In this document: in pieces, positions 24,782 through 36,688 of the stretch | Layout: the number at the start of each line of letters is the position of its first letter | How positions within the stretch are numbered: the stretch's first letter is position 1 | DNA from: Hericium rajendrae | Taxonomy: Eukaryota; Basidiomycota; Agaricomycetes; Russulales; Hericiaceae | Reading direction: 5' to 3' | Assembly: GCA_033439255.1 (NCBI GenBank) | Contig: CM065880.1 | Location: 1,426,001 to 1,490,000, forward strand | DNA length: 64,000 bases | Translations under genes and position numbers: made by a program | Notes under the pieces: model-generated | The model's database searches: none | Seen by the model: the letters and a program-made list of their open reading frames with translations, nothing else | What the model was told of the DNA's origin: nothing

Positions 24782-25970
24782 ATATTACAAAAAACTTCCT
24801 GCAATCATTGATGCTCCTACTAGAGCAGCTCACATCCAGCAGTATCAAATGTGGAAAGGAGTTGACTATGTCCCACCAAATGTGCCTGCTCCACTCAAAT
24901 GGACAAAATCAGATCCTTTTGAACTTCTTCATAACACAAAGAATGCAGAATGGACAATTTTAGTCAAACAAAAGACTAATACAATTAATAAAAATAGTAT
25001 AGAGGAGCCTGATAATCTTAAAAAAAGAAAGCTTGTAACATTTGAAGAGAAGCCAGATAGCTTTGATACGGCAAATGGAACAAAAGCATTAGATCAGGTT
25101 AGTAAAGAAGCTGCTGATAAAAGAAAGATAAAAAAACAAAAAACAAGTGGTACTTCAAAGGTAAAAGTTTCTTCTCCTATTGGATTGAAATGGTGTGGTC
25201 AAACTTGGAGCTGTGCATATGATACATTGTTTACCATCCTTTATCATATTTTTAGGACAAAAAGAGATCTTTAGGAAGATCACTTAGCAAATTTGAACAA
25301 TTACTGTAGTACATTGAATAATGAATGGACTCACTTGGAACATTCTGACTTTGAGTTAGTAAGAAAAAATGTTAGAGCTTTGCTCACACAATTTGACCCT
25401 ATCAAATTTCCTAATACACAAGGAGTGGGAACTGATATCAGAGAGTTAACCTCTGTTATACTTGCATGTCAAACAGATGTAGGATATGTAGAAGACAATT
25501 GTACATCTTGTGAGTATTCTGTGACTGAAAATGTTCATAATCTTGTATGGCATATTTCTAGCTTGTCTGCAGACTCAAATACTGCTAGTGAATTAGGAAA
25601 AATTATGAATGGAATTAGTATGAAAAAATGCCCTCAGTGCAATAGTGCACTTCATACTACTACTGTTTTTACCAACAACAGTCCACCATTGATAGCAGTA
25701 GAACTTGACTATCACAACATTAAAATAAATCACTCATTTACCATGAAGCATCATACAAATAATAAAAAGACATCATTCAAACTGGTGGCTATAGTGTATT
25801 TTGGAGATGTTCATTTTACTGCAAGAATTATTAACAAAGGAAAAAGAATCTGGTACTATGATGGAGTAACTACTGGTAGGCAATGTGAGTTTGAAGGTAT
25901 GCTGTCAGGTTTTGATAATTTGCATTATGCAAAAGAGCGAGAAGCAAGTTTACTTATTTATGTACCTTAA
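24782..25970 (+). pseudogene. Helitron C-terminal part with USP-like cysteine peptidase domain
   Basis: The Helitron frame continues after the MITE (KLPAIIDAPTRAAHIQQY), passes a Lys-rich linker, then enters a domain with the layout of ubiquitin-specific peptidases (family C19). There is a Cys box, GLKWCGQTWSCAYDTLFTI (about 25182-25240), a zinc-ribbon pair CTSC (near 25500) and CPQC (near 25632) like the USP fingers, and a C-terminal His box, KLVAIVYFGDVHFTARI, followed by WYYDG. A TAG stop lies at 25272-25274; the natural stop is at 25968-25970. The same domain is found in a second Helitron at 63571-64000, minus strand. The USP assignment rests on motif order; another papain-fold peptidase is possible. 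It may protect the transposase or act on host ubiquitin; neither is shown. Confidence 0.7.
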
Positions 25971-26036
25971 TGACTAAATAAATAAATAAAAAAGGAATCG
26001 TCTTGCCATGCGAAGCATCGGCCCTCTCCTCCCAAG
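25971..26036 (+). mobile_element. Helitron 3' terminus
   Basis: Just after the stop come AAGGAATCGT (inverse of the 5'-end motif ACGATTCCTT), a hairpin GCCATGC-GAA-GCATCGGC at 26005-26022, then 14 nt ending CAAG at 26036 before a host T. The same layout is seen at 54104, and inverted at 36014 and 63505. The flanking host sequence from 26037 matches an uninterrupted relative at 61466, supporting this boundary. Confidence 0.88.
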
Positions 26037-27430
26037 TCATTGCTACAACTGTAAGGTAAGGTTTGTTACCTCATCAGGAAGGTTGACAACTTTCTGATTG
26101 ACCTGACAATTTCTAACCCTACTGACAGCTTCTGATTGACCTGATCCACCTGAAAGCAATCTTGAGAAGCAAATATCTGATCAGACTTTTACATTCAAGA
26201 AAAGACATTTATTGTCAGATATATAAGTTTTTAATCTCTAACTAATAGATATATCAAAATCTTTGATATCTGAAATTTTTGAAAATCTGAGAGTGTCTGA
26301 TTTCAAATCTGGAGGTCAAATATCAGTCAGATGGATCAGACAGTGTCAGACACCATCAGATGCTCTCAGACAGTTGCAGATAATTTTCAGATATTTGACC
26401 TCCAGATTTGAAAAAAATCTCAGATCAGACACTCTCAGATTTAGAAAATTTTAAATATTAGAGATTTTGATATATCTATTAGTTAGAGATTAAAAACTTA
26501 TATATCTGACAATAAATGTCTTTACTTAAATGTAAAAGTTTGATCAGATATTTGCCTGTTAAGATTACTTTCAGGTAGATCAGGTCAATCAGGAGCTGTC
26601 AGTAGGGTTAGAAATTGTCAGATCAATCAGAAAGTTGTCAACCTTCCTGATGCTTTTAAGTTGTTATCTTTTTGCTTTTTGTAGTGTTTGTTACATTGTT
26701 AAGGTAAGGTTTGTTATCTTTGTTATATTTTTTGTACACTTTCACTTTTTTGTAGTCATTGCTACAATTGTAAGGTAAGTTTTGTTATCTTTCTTATGTT
26801 TTCGCTTTTTGTAGTGTTTGTTATATGATTAAGATAAGTTTTGTTATCTTTCTTATCTTATTACAACTGATGTTGTTATCTTTTTTTTTCTAGTTCATTT
26901 TTGCTTTTTTGTAGTCTTTGTTATACTTCTAAGGTATGATTTGTTATCTTTCTTATCTTGCTTACACTAATGTTGTAATCTTTTCATTATATTTCACTTT
27001 TTTATAGTGTTTCTTATTATTGTAAGTTCTGTTTTGTTATCTTTTCTTACATTTTCGCTTTTTGTAGACTTTGGTATACTTTTAAGGTAAGCTTTGTTAT
27101 CTTTGTTATCTTTCTTACATTTATATTGTTATCTTTTTAGTAGATTTTCACTTTTTGTAGTCTTAACTACACTTCTAAGATAAGTTTTGTTATCTTTGTT
27201 ATCTTGTTAAGACTAATAAAGTTATAGTTTTTCAGATTCATTTTTGCTTTTTTGCAGTCATTATAACGTAAGGTTGTGATTTTTGTAGTCTGTTTTACTT
27301 TTTTGGTAGTTCTAAGATAAGTCTTATAATCTTTGTTATGTTTTTCAGCCTGATGTTGTTATATTTGTAGCCTTTTTTGCTTTTTTTGTAATTGAGATAA
27401 GGATGATTACTTATGTAGTTGATATGATGT
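26037..27430 (+). repeat. array of intron-like units (copy 1), interrupted by a MITE
   Basis: This is the same array as at 61248-62044: segments starting AAG|GTAAG, running through TTTGTTATCTTT-type sequence and ending TTTTTTGTAG, separated by pieces of about 19 nt such as TCATTGCTACAACTGTAAG. The Helitron 3' end abuts it at 26036/26037 and a family A MITE splits it at 26072-26652. From 27240 it grades into T-rich DNA with decayed signals. Confidence 0.8.
26072..26652. mobile_element. family A MITE with a visible empty site elsewhere
   Basis: A full-length 581 bp copy with a CT duplication at 26070-26071 and 26653-26654. The related region near 61490-61506 reads GTTACCTTTTAAG with no insert, exactly the sequence predicted when the MITE and one CT are removed. 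This gives an empty-site proof of the ends and of the 2-bp duplication. Confidence 0.95.
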
Positions 27431-27449
27431 TTGTCTAGCCTATAGATAT

Positions 27450-27771
27450 ATTAATTGATTGAAAAGCATAAATTCAATATATAATATCAGATTTAAAATT
27501 GCTATCAGGTTTAAAGCTGCTGTCAGCTTTAAATCTGAGGCCAGACATGAAATCTGGGGCCAGACATGAAATCTGAGGCCAGACATGAAATCTGAAGCCA
27601 GACATAAAATCTAGAGTCAGGCATAAAATCTGAGATCAGAAGTAAAATCTGAGGTCAGATATAAATCTGATTGTATCTGTGGTACTATACCCTGCATGAT
27701 TGCCTGATGTGTCTGAATGTTGCTCCCAGGCGCAATCAGATATGGCCAGAAAGTTTGTAAGAGTACTGATG
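27450..27771 (+). mobile_element. right end of a CATCAG-family transposon (R-type end)
   Basis: About 300 bp of short repeats alternating AAATCTGAGGCCAGACATG-like units of about 20 bp lead to the terminus AGAAAGTTTGTAAGAGTACTGATG (split as core and end) at 27771. The same end, with the same inner array, closes the element 59285-62507 at 62507 and, inverted, opens the Plavaka element at 28122. With the intron-like array to its left, this is the right part of a second copy of the 59285-62507 type. Its left part is not in the window, having been cut off by the Helitron region. Confidence 0.8.
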
Positions 27772-27796
27772 ACTGGTTGAGGTCATGATACACATA

Positions 27797-28057
27797 CATC
27801 AGAAACCCTCAGAACTTTCTGATTGATCTGATTTGATCTGAGTTCAATCTGATTAATCTGATTCTAATCTGACTGATCTGATTTTTTTGAAATTAAGTAT
27901 TGGAGGATTGAAATATTAATAACTAGAATCTTTTAGTCTCTTTATATATAATGCATAGATCAGAATTCCTTTAGAGCCATTTTCAGATCAATCAGATTAA
28001 CATCAGATAGAATCAGATCAAATCAGATCAATCAGAAAGTTCTGAGGGTTCCTGATG
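27797..28057. mobile_element. foldback MITE, family C, 261 bp
   Basis: It starts CATCAGAAACCCTCAG and ends CTGAGGGTTCCTGATG, with inner core AACTTTCTGATTGATCTG on both arms and a TA duplication at 27795-27796 and 28058-28059. The interior is dominated by TCTGATT/AATCAGA words, with no coding capacity. Confidence 0.88.
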
Positions 28058-28926
28058 TATTATACTTAATAATTGTACAAATCAGTATATTGCAATTTTT
28101 TGTAGTTCAATTGGAAAATATCATCAGTACTCTTACAAACTTTCTGGCCATGTCTGATTGCACCTGGGAGCAAGATTCAGACAAGTCAGGTAGCCAGGCA
28201 GGGTGCAGTCCTACAGAACCAATCAGATTTATATCTGGCCTCAGATTTTACTTCTGGTCTCAGGTTTCATGTCTGGCCTCAGATTTTATATCTGACCCCA
28301 TATTTTATATCTGGCCCCAGATTTCATGTCTGGTCCCAGATTTTATGTCTGATTTCAGATTCAGATTTGACCACAGATTGAAGTCTGACTACAGATTTTA
28401 TTCTTAGTACAGTTTCAAGTCTGATATCAGATTTATATCTAGTACCAGATTTATGTCTGATATCAGATTTATGTCTCATATCAGTTTCAAGTCTGATATC
28501 AGAATTATATCTGATATCAGTTTCAAGTCTGATATCAGATTATCACACTCAAGTCACATCAAAATGAGAAATAACTGCATCTCTAAATTCAGCAGATTAG
28601 GAGAAGTTGTAAACTAAACAGTGTGATCAAAAACTCAGGAGATAGGCATGGGATAGAAGAAGCATGAAGAGAGATAAGAGAAAAGAAAAGACTAGGCCAA
28701 TCTCAATCACTGAGGCTGCCACTCTGCAGTAAACAACGCTGACGAGATCCTGGTGAGTCTCCTACAGTATGAGCAGGCTCTTCCCCATCAGGCAAGAAAT
28801 CTGCAGCCTTGGTATAAATCAGACGTCACTTAGCAATATCCATGCCTTTGCAAATATCCGACCATTGCTTTGTTGGCGTATGTCAACGCTTTGTTGAAAA
28901 CCACCCCTCGGATCGCCACTTAAGCT

Positions 28927-31900
28927 TTGGATGATCAGCAGGCTGAAACAGCAAGTGGCGCGATAAGGCACGCTGAAGCTAAGACAAAATTAGCAACCAG
29001 TCAATTAAGTAAAAAGAAACTCACTGCAGAAAGAGTCAGAGCCATAGCACCAATAGGGGGCTCCTTCCGACGAAGATGCTTGGGAAGAATAGTCATGTTG
29101 ACATGGGCTTTTGCAAAAGCCTGGACAATGATGTTGGAAAGGAATGCACCATGAAATTCCTGAAAGAAAAATTAGCTTGTGAATTCAGAGCAAAATTGAA
29201 CTCACAAGGCCACTACTGTCAGGTCTAGTATCAATCTGCTGATACAAGAAGGGGATGTGCTGATCCTTCTCCAAGCTTTTCAAACCAAGAGCAAGACGAG
29301 CAACATCATCCTTAGCAATACCATCAGGATCATTATGTGTTGAGGAGAACCGATACATGAAATCAGATGCAGCATTGATAGCTTCAGTTGCGAAGCCACT
29401 GTGCCATTCATAAGTCCATTGTAAAACCTATAAAGATATCAGTAAGACATTTAGAAAAATAGAAAAGACTTACCACAGCGAAGACAGCCTCATGTCTGAC
29501 CTCAAGCTTGTGAGGAATATGAGGGAATATCTTGTCCCAGAGCTGCTGCGCAGGATCGAGAAGATCCTGCGTCACCCAAGGATCACTCTGCGTACTTAGA
29601 TACTCCCTCCACATATGTATATAGAACTCGTTCCACTTGCTGAGGCATCCCGGTGGCAAATCGGCATTGCTGTACGTCGTTTGTCGAGTCCTGCATTCAC
29701 TAAGCTCATCCTCATCGTCATCCTCGATGTCTGAGCCCACTTGCACAAAATCGGCTGGAGAGGGAGGGCCTGACAGCTTTGGCGTAGGCAGCGCAACGGA
29801 CTGTGCAGCAGTAGTGGAAGCATGGGCATGCTACGAAAATATGAGTGTATAATAACAAACAGACTTGTAAGAATATAAACGTACATCACAGATTGTACAT
29901 GTACATACCGTAGAGTGTATCACATTGCTGCGCGATGGATCTGGAGTCTTCGGTGGGGCAATGGGCTCATCATAGATGATCGGGTCAATCCGTACAGTCT
30001 GCGAGAAAGATGAAGGTATCAGCAGTACACGCAGAATGAGAGATAACGCATACCTTTTTACTAAACAGTTGCTGGCCCGGAGTTTCGAGCGAGCAAGAGC
30101 CTGCGCCGGGTGTCTGTATCCCTCGCGAACCTTGCCTGACAGGGTTGCGAGGACCAGAGATTCCAATGCCTTGTTCACCAAGGAAAGACGGTGTACGACT
30201 TGCAACGTACGCGGTGAGATCCAAGCTGGGTGGGGGAGGCTGATGTTTCGAGGTAGAACCTCGATAACCTTGAAGATCCAAGTCCTGTGCCAGTCTGGAG
30301 GCACCATGAGAGGCCGTGGAGGGAGTACGAGAAGCCGTGAAGGGAGCACGAGAGGCCATGGAGGGAGCACGAGAGGCCGTGGAAGGAGCACGAGAGGCCG
30401 TGGAGGCAGCACGAGAGTTCATGGAGGCAGCACAAGAGGCCGTGAAGGCAGGGTGAGAGGCTGAAGCCATGGCTCCTGGGCGAGAGGTGGAGGCAGAGCT
30501 GGAGGTGGAGGCAGCAGGGCGAGAGGCCGCGGCAGCACGAGAGCCAGGTGCATGAGGTGGAGGGCTCCAGGAGTCGAGATCTTGCAGCTTGGAGGCAGCA
30601 CGATCAATGGCCTGGGATAAGTGACCTTGCTGCATAGGAGTTTCTTGATGTGCTGGTGGTGCCGGATATCTCGAAAAGCGAGGCGGGGGTGTCCAAGAGT
30701 CGAAATCATGCTGTCTGGAGACAGCACGACCAGGAGATGCAGCAGATGAGAGGGAGGGGTGCGAGGCTTCGCGTGTGGGTGCGGGAGATGATTTGACACT
30801 GCTGTATTCGATTCTAGCATAGGTCTGTAATGTAGATTTTAGTAGAAATGAACACAAAAATATGAAGCGACGATGTACCGTTCCAGCCACAACGGGCTGC
30901 TCATACTCCTCCCGGGCCTTACCTCCCTCTGTATCTCCCTCAGGCTCCTCAAAATCATCTAGAAATTTGAAAGCAGCTCCCACATAGCCTTGTTCGATGG
31001 GAGGTTCTTCGTGATTGATCCTGGAGGCGAAGGCACCAGCCTTGGTTTGCCAGGTTGAAGTGAAACCGACCTTGGCTGATTTTGTCGCAGAAGTCGCCGT
31101 TTCGACTCTGCGAATGGCGTGCCGAGCGATGTGGAGTGCGGAAGAGTTGTAATCCGGTCGAAAGAGTGGACAAAAGGTTTGCATCATCAGGAAGGTTGAC
31201 AACTTTCTGCTAGACCTGCGAGCAATCTGAGAGCATCTGAGAGCATCTGATTGACCTGCAGATTTTCTGATCTTATCTGAGAGTGTCTGATTTATTTGTC
31301 AGATAAGATCAGAAAATCTGCAGGTCAATCAGATGCTCTCAGATTGCTCGCAGGTCTAGCAGAAAGTTGTCAACCTTCCTGATGATAGTAGAGATTTGAC
31401 GAGTGGGAAGGAAAGTGGCAGTAAGTGGACGCTCGTATGAACGATAAGGAAAACTTACTGATGAGATAAGATAAGCGCTGCCTCATGCTGAGCACGCTGC
31501 TCTCAGACCAAGTCTCTCATCTTCTCCTTTTTCTTCCGACCCCTACCCCCTTCCTTCGACTTCTGGTCCTTGTGGCCATTATCGTTACCCTTACCCTTCG
31601 ATATCGCAGCCTTTCACTGCAGTTGCTTGTCTTTCTTCGTCTTCGGCTGCTTGTTCTCGCTCACCTCGGCCATCTTGACATCTGATCCCTCGACGGTGGG
31701 TGTTTCTGGTTCGTAGCTCGGGTCTGCGCAGGAATCGTCGCCAGACTCTGCTTATTTCGGGCTTCAGGTGAGTAATTGGTCTTCAATATGTGGAATATAT
31801 TGACTTACCTTGTTCTATAGCAGCTCTCTTCTGCTTCTTCAGCCTCATCTGCTGTTCCAACTCCTTCATTCCCCAGTTTTTCTTGCTCCTCCGTGTTCCA

Positions 31901-32680
31901 TACTGCGCAGGATATTCATTGGTATCTCCTCCAACCGGTTTCTCCCCCCCATGCTCCTCATTTTTCACGACTTCTCGTTAGCTTTGCCGTCAATCTCGAC
32001 TCCGGCACTTCAACTCACATCCACTTCCATTCGATCCTTGCTATTTGCTCGGCCTTGTGATTCTGTTGCCCGTTCTTTACCTTCTGCTTCGTTATCTCGG
32101 TGAGTCCCTGATATCCTCGAAGCAAATTCATTCACAATTCGTTAGTACTTACTGTTGTTTACTATAGCATCATTGTCTGAGTCCGGACCACCAGCGTACG
32201 TGGGCCATGCCATCTTCGCTGCCAGTGGTTGCTTTGCCTTCGAAGGCAAAGCTGCTGGAAGTTCTTCAAGGTATTTCGTGGTAAGTCAATATGTTTAAAT
32301 CACTGAATACGATACTGACCTTTCTCCTCCATCGAATCTCATCCACATTTGCTCCCTCGACCCCGATCGACTTTGATTACCACCTCCGGCATGTACTTGC
32401 TCGGGCGCTTCGTACCTGGGCGCTGACTTGCCTTCTCGACAGTGGTGGCATCAACTGCACGCTTCGTTGCCTCGAACTGGCCGATTCGGGTGGCAGCTTG
32501 CAGTGTAGCCTGTTGCTCGGCCTCATTGCATGCCCATCTTTGCTCTGCTGTCATGGCCTTCTTGGTCATCTTGGGTTTCTTCTTCGAAGGGGGTCTCGGG
32601 AGCTCGGGGTTGTCTGAGGGTTGCTCTACGAGGGCTGGCAGGTTGTGAGTATTGTTTCGAGATTTTGAGCGGGTCTCCAT
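28927..32680 (-). CDS. Plavaka-linked accessory protein, spliced
   Basis: The likely start is the ATG at 32680 (METRSKSRNNTHNLP), after which come KKKPKMTKKAMTAEQRW and a Glu/Lys-rich part. Exons descend through 32240-32180 (AWPTYAGGPDSDND), 31960-31810 (NWGMKELEQQMRLKKQKRA), a Ser/Ala/Pro-rich exon at 30820-30070 with SRAPSTA-type repeats, 29740-29480 (YSNADLPPGCLSKWNEFYI, DPWVTQDLLDPAQQLWDKI), 29400-29205 and 29160-28930 (FHGAFLSNIIVQAFAKAHV). That order of a charged N-terminus, a YTNADLP-like motif and a C-terminal GAF-S-P-GA-L module is what I recall for proteins encoded next to transposases in mushroom CACTA-like elements; their function is unknown. A MITE sits at 31185-31384 in one exon. 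The frame also reads through that site when the element is removed. Confidence 0.55.
31185..31384. mobile_element. foldback MITE, family A', 200 bp
   Basis: Its ends are identical to family A (CATCAGGAAGGTTGAC, then AACTTTCTG) but the interior is different (CTAGACCTGCGAGCAATCTG), forming an almost perfect 200 bp palindrome. The duplication is AT at 31183-31184 and 31385-31386. It lies in the accessory gene at a point reading ATG on the minus strand, and the duplicated AT regenerates that codon. The near-perfect arms suggest a young insertion. Confidence 0.93.
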
Positions 32681-33222
32681 TCTAACAAAAGAGTTGTAGG
32701 TTATTAAGAGGGAGGGTGTTGTAGGTAGCTGGTAGTGCCAGAAGACAAAGTCGGACAGTACGACGCGACGTGCAAGTGACAGCCAAGTCACACTCGGGTG
32801 CGGCGGACCAAGTCCAGTGACAGCCTCCTACTACGACTCTGACTCTCTGTGCTTGCTCGGCAAACAGCAGCTCATTTGCTCACTGAGTTGTTTCAGAGCT
32901 TTGATGCTAGTATAAAATCTGATCTAGTATTGCTCGAAGTGCTCGAAGTCACTGCTTGACAGATATCAAGTCTCACTTGTGCATATCTCTGTGCTCAGCG
33001 GCCCATATTAGTGAGCCTCTTGTGCATATCTTGGAGCTCAACAGCTCATACTTGCGAGTTTATTGTGCACATCTTGGAGCTTGACAAATATTGATGCTTC
33101 GAGTCTGTCTTGTGGACATTATTACTGGATATCACTGATAGTAGCTGGACTTTGGTGCTACAAGTTTATATCTATTATTGAATTGTGTGGATCTCTGTTG
33201 CTTTTGAGTGACTATCACTTAT
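32681..33222. promoter_or_regulatory. divergent promoter region of the Plavaka genes
   Basis: About 540 bp separate the accessory gene start (32680, minus) from the transposase start (33223, plus). Short repeats are visible: GCTCGAAGTGCTCGAAGT near 32935 and three variants of CTTGTGCATATCTTGGAGCT between 32970 and 33085. No confident TATA box was identified. Confidence 0.4.
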
Positions 33223-35621
33223 ATGCCTGTCATGCCATCAGGCTCAAGATCTTATAGTCGGGCATCTCATAGACCTCGCAATTTCGCTTGCCTGACACCA
33301 ATATCTTGGTGTTGTCGTCGAGGCTTTATTACTCTTGGAGGATTAAGGCAGCATGTTGAATCTGTTCATCCATTGCTAAATATTGCAAAGATATCTGTAA
33401 AGACTTTGTCATACTCTCATGAGCCTACTGCTGCTGCTTTTCAAAATACTGGGGATTTCTTTCTTGGTTCTAATACTACTAGTGATTCCAACACTTCTGC
33501 TAGTAGTTCCAGAGACTCTGCTGGTCCTGGCCATTATACTCATCCTGATCTTGATGGTCGACCTTGTGATGCATATGGCACTGATTTGCCTTCAGGCACA
33601 TTGCCTTTCAATCTTGCAGAGCCTAATATTAAGTCTGCTGAGGATTGGTCACCATTTCGAGATTGTGTTGAATATACAGTTGCAGATTTACTGTTTCGAC
33701 GAGAACAAAATTCAGAGAGTTTTACAAATGATTTAATGGATGCATGGGCTGCAGATCATGATGGAAAATCTCCACCATTTGCAAATCATAAAGATATGCT
33801 GAACACAATTGATGCTATTTCATTTGGAGATGCACCCTGGCTACATTTCACTGTAAAATATAAAGGCCCTATACCTGAAAAAGATCCACCTGCATGGATG
33901 TTTGCTGATTATGATGTGTGGTATCGAAATCCAAAATATGTGATTCAAAATCAATTGTCCAATCCTGATTTCAAAGATAAGATTGATTATGCTCCATGAA
34001 AAGACTATAATGCCAAAGGCAAGAGAGAATGGTCAGATTTTATGACTGAACTACAGGTCATACAGAATACTATCCTTTTTATGCATCTATTGAAAATGTG
34101 CATAACAATGTTCGCTGTGCTCATCGTGAAGCTGTTAGTATCCTTGGATTTTTAGCAACTGGAAAAACAGATAAGCAATATCAAGGTAGCATTCCTTTTC
34201 AAAAATTCAGAAGGCATCTTATGCATAAGTCACTCAAAGTTATCTTGGAACATTTACGACCAGGAATGACTACACCAGAAATAGTCCGTTGTCCTGATAG
34301 ACATTTTCGAAGAGTAATCTATGGAATTGGACCATATATTGCAGATTATTCTGAACAGTGTCTAATGTGTGGAATTGTTCAAGGCTGGTATCCTCATTGT
34401 ACATGTCAACCCAAGGATTTAGATGATGGTGATAGTTTACTAAGATCACATGAATATACCTGTATATTGATGAGAGAGCTTGATGAAAAACAATTGTGGT
34501 ATGAATATGGTATTGTGGCAGATATCATGGTATGTAGCATTCTTTAAAATGTTTAGTATTATTTGAATCTAATTTAACTCTTTTTATAGCCATTTACACA
34601 TTCTTTCCCTCGTGCAGATATTCATGAACTTATCTCTTTGGACTTGCTTCATCAGCTTGTCAAGGGAACATTCAAAGATCACTTGGTATCTTGGGTTTTT
34701 GAATATCTTGAACTTGTACATGGACCAACCAAAGCACATGTGATTATGGCAGATATTGATTGAAGAATTGCTGCTGCACCTGCATTTCCAGGACTTCGTC
34801 GATTTTCTGAGGGTCGTAATTTTAAACAATGGACAGGAGATGATTCTAAAGCTCTGATAAAAGTATTCTTGCCTGCTATTGATGGTCATGTACCCTCACA
34901 AATGGTTAGAGCAATCCGTGCATTTTTGGATTTTTGCTACTTTGCTCGAAGAGATATTATTGATGAGGACACTTTGGATGCTATGGATATTGCTCTTGAA
35001 ACATTTCACAAAGAATGTGTAATTTTTGAAGCTGTTGGTGTTCGTCTAAAAGGAATATCTCTTCCTAGACAGCATTCATTGAAACATCATCATCCTTTAA
35101 TTGAGGAATTTGCAGTGCCAAATGGACTTTGCACTTCTATCACAGAATCAAAGCATATAAAAGCAGTTAAGGAGTCTTGGAGGAGATCAAGTGGCTATAA
35201 TGCTTTGGGACAAATGTTGCTCACAAACCAAAGACTTGATAAGCTTAAAGCATGCACAGTAGACTTTATACAGCGTGGCATGTTGAGTCAACCTTTAGGT
35301 TCAACTCAAAGTAAAAGTTCAGACTCTGAGTCCACTGTTAAACCTCTGCATTTTCCAATGGAAATCAATGAAGTTGTACTTAGTGATAACTTTGGTCAAC
35401 ATATTAGAATGGGTGTTAAACTGGCAAAAACACGTGCACGAGGATATCCTCGAACACTTGATCAAATTGCTCAATCAATTGGCAGACCAAATTTGTCTAA
35501 TTATATTTGACAATTTTTATTTGATCAAACAAATGTTACTGCTAATTATACATCATTAAATGTTGATATTTCAAAATGTCCAATGGCTCCAGATAAACTC
35601 AATATATATCACTCTGCAACA

Positions 35622-35831
35622 CATCAGGAAGGTTGACAACTTTCTGCTAGACCTGCGAGCAATCTGAGAGCATCTGAGAGCATCTGATTGACCTGCAGAT
35701 TTTCTGATCTTATCTGAGAGTGTCTGATTTATTTGTCAGACAAGATCAGAAAATCTGCAGGTCAATCAGATGCTCTCAGATGCTCTCAGATTGCTCGCAG
35801 GTCTAGCAGAAAGTTGTCAACCTTCCTGATG
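35622..35831. mobile_element. foldback MITE, family A', 210 bp, inside the transposase gene
   Basis: It has the same ends and interior as the element at 31185, with 10 extra bases from a repeated GAGAGCATCT. The duplication is CA at 35620-35621 and 35832-35833. Removing it with one CA restores YHSATATYYAPND across the junction, matching the family pattern and confirming the boundaries. Confidence 0.95.
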
Positions 35832-36234
35832 CAGCCACATATTATGCACCTAATGATCTATCTGATATAAAGGGTGTTCATCAGCATCGCATTTGATCAT
35901 CACATGAATGGTATGGAAATTATCTTCGTCAAGACTGTGTCTTTATTAAAAATGATCCAACCTTACCTGGAATGAGAGGACTTTATATTGGATGAGTGCT
36001 GCTTTTTTTCTCACTTGGGGGAAGAGAGCCGATGCTTTGCATGGCAATACGATTCCTTTTGAATTGTTCTAACTTTGTAGTGTTATTCTTACAGAATTAA
36101 TAAGATAATAGAGAATTGAATATACTAGTATTGTAATGCTGCAAAGATCTCCATCTTCAAAGTATATTTTTTACACTTATCTCTTATTTTTAAACTTTGT
36201 TACCAGCAAGAGTTGAACTAATGACAAAATAATG

Positions 36235-36280
36235 GTCACGTGCAACAGCAAGCCCGATCAGGCTCGCTGTTGCATGTGAC
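36235..36280. repeat. palindrome (type G, copy 2)
   Basis: GTCACGTGCAACAGCAAGCC at 36235-36254 pairs with GGCTCGCTGTTGCATGTGAC at 36261-36280. It is a diverged form of the palindrome at 12280-12327. Confidence 0.8.
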
Positions 36281-36598
36281 TTCTCAAAAATTGTGTTTAC
36301 ATTTATGAAGTACATGGGTGTGGCCTCTAAAAGTCTCTCAACTGTTGTGTGTTGCCTAGATTGATTTTATTTTTGCCTTTCAGGGGTCTGAATCAGTAAT
36401 TTGGTTATATCTCTGTCAATTCTCTAGCTATAAACATAAACTCAAGTGTTTCTGAATAGAGATATCAACGGCTATATTATCATGATTTTTACTGATTTTT
36501 TATGCTACTCAGTATGTGTCTATTCTCAGATGATTTGATGATTTGCCCCTAGACTTGAATGATTTTTTCGATTTTTTTCTGCTTATAAATTGCTTATG

Positions 36599-36688
36599 TA
36601 ATCCACAGCATGGGCAAAATGACGTTCTCCCATCCCCCTCATGATGTCATGGGACGGGAGTATGTCATTTTGCCTGTGCTGCGGATTA
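36599..36688. repeat. palindrome (type F, copy 2)
   Basis: CCACAGCATGGGCAAAATGA at 36603 is mirrored by TCATTTTGCCTGTGCTGCGG ending 36684, with outer TAATCC and GGATTA. It matches the palindrome at 10819-10900 with several C-to-T type differences. Confidence 0.82.
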
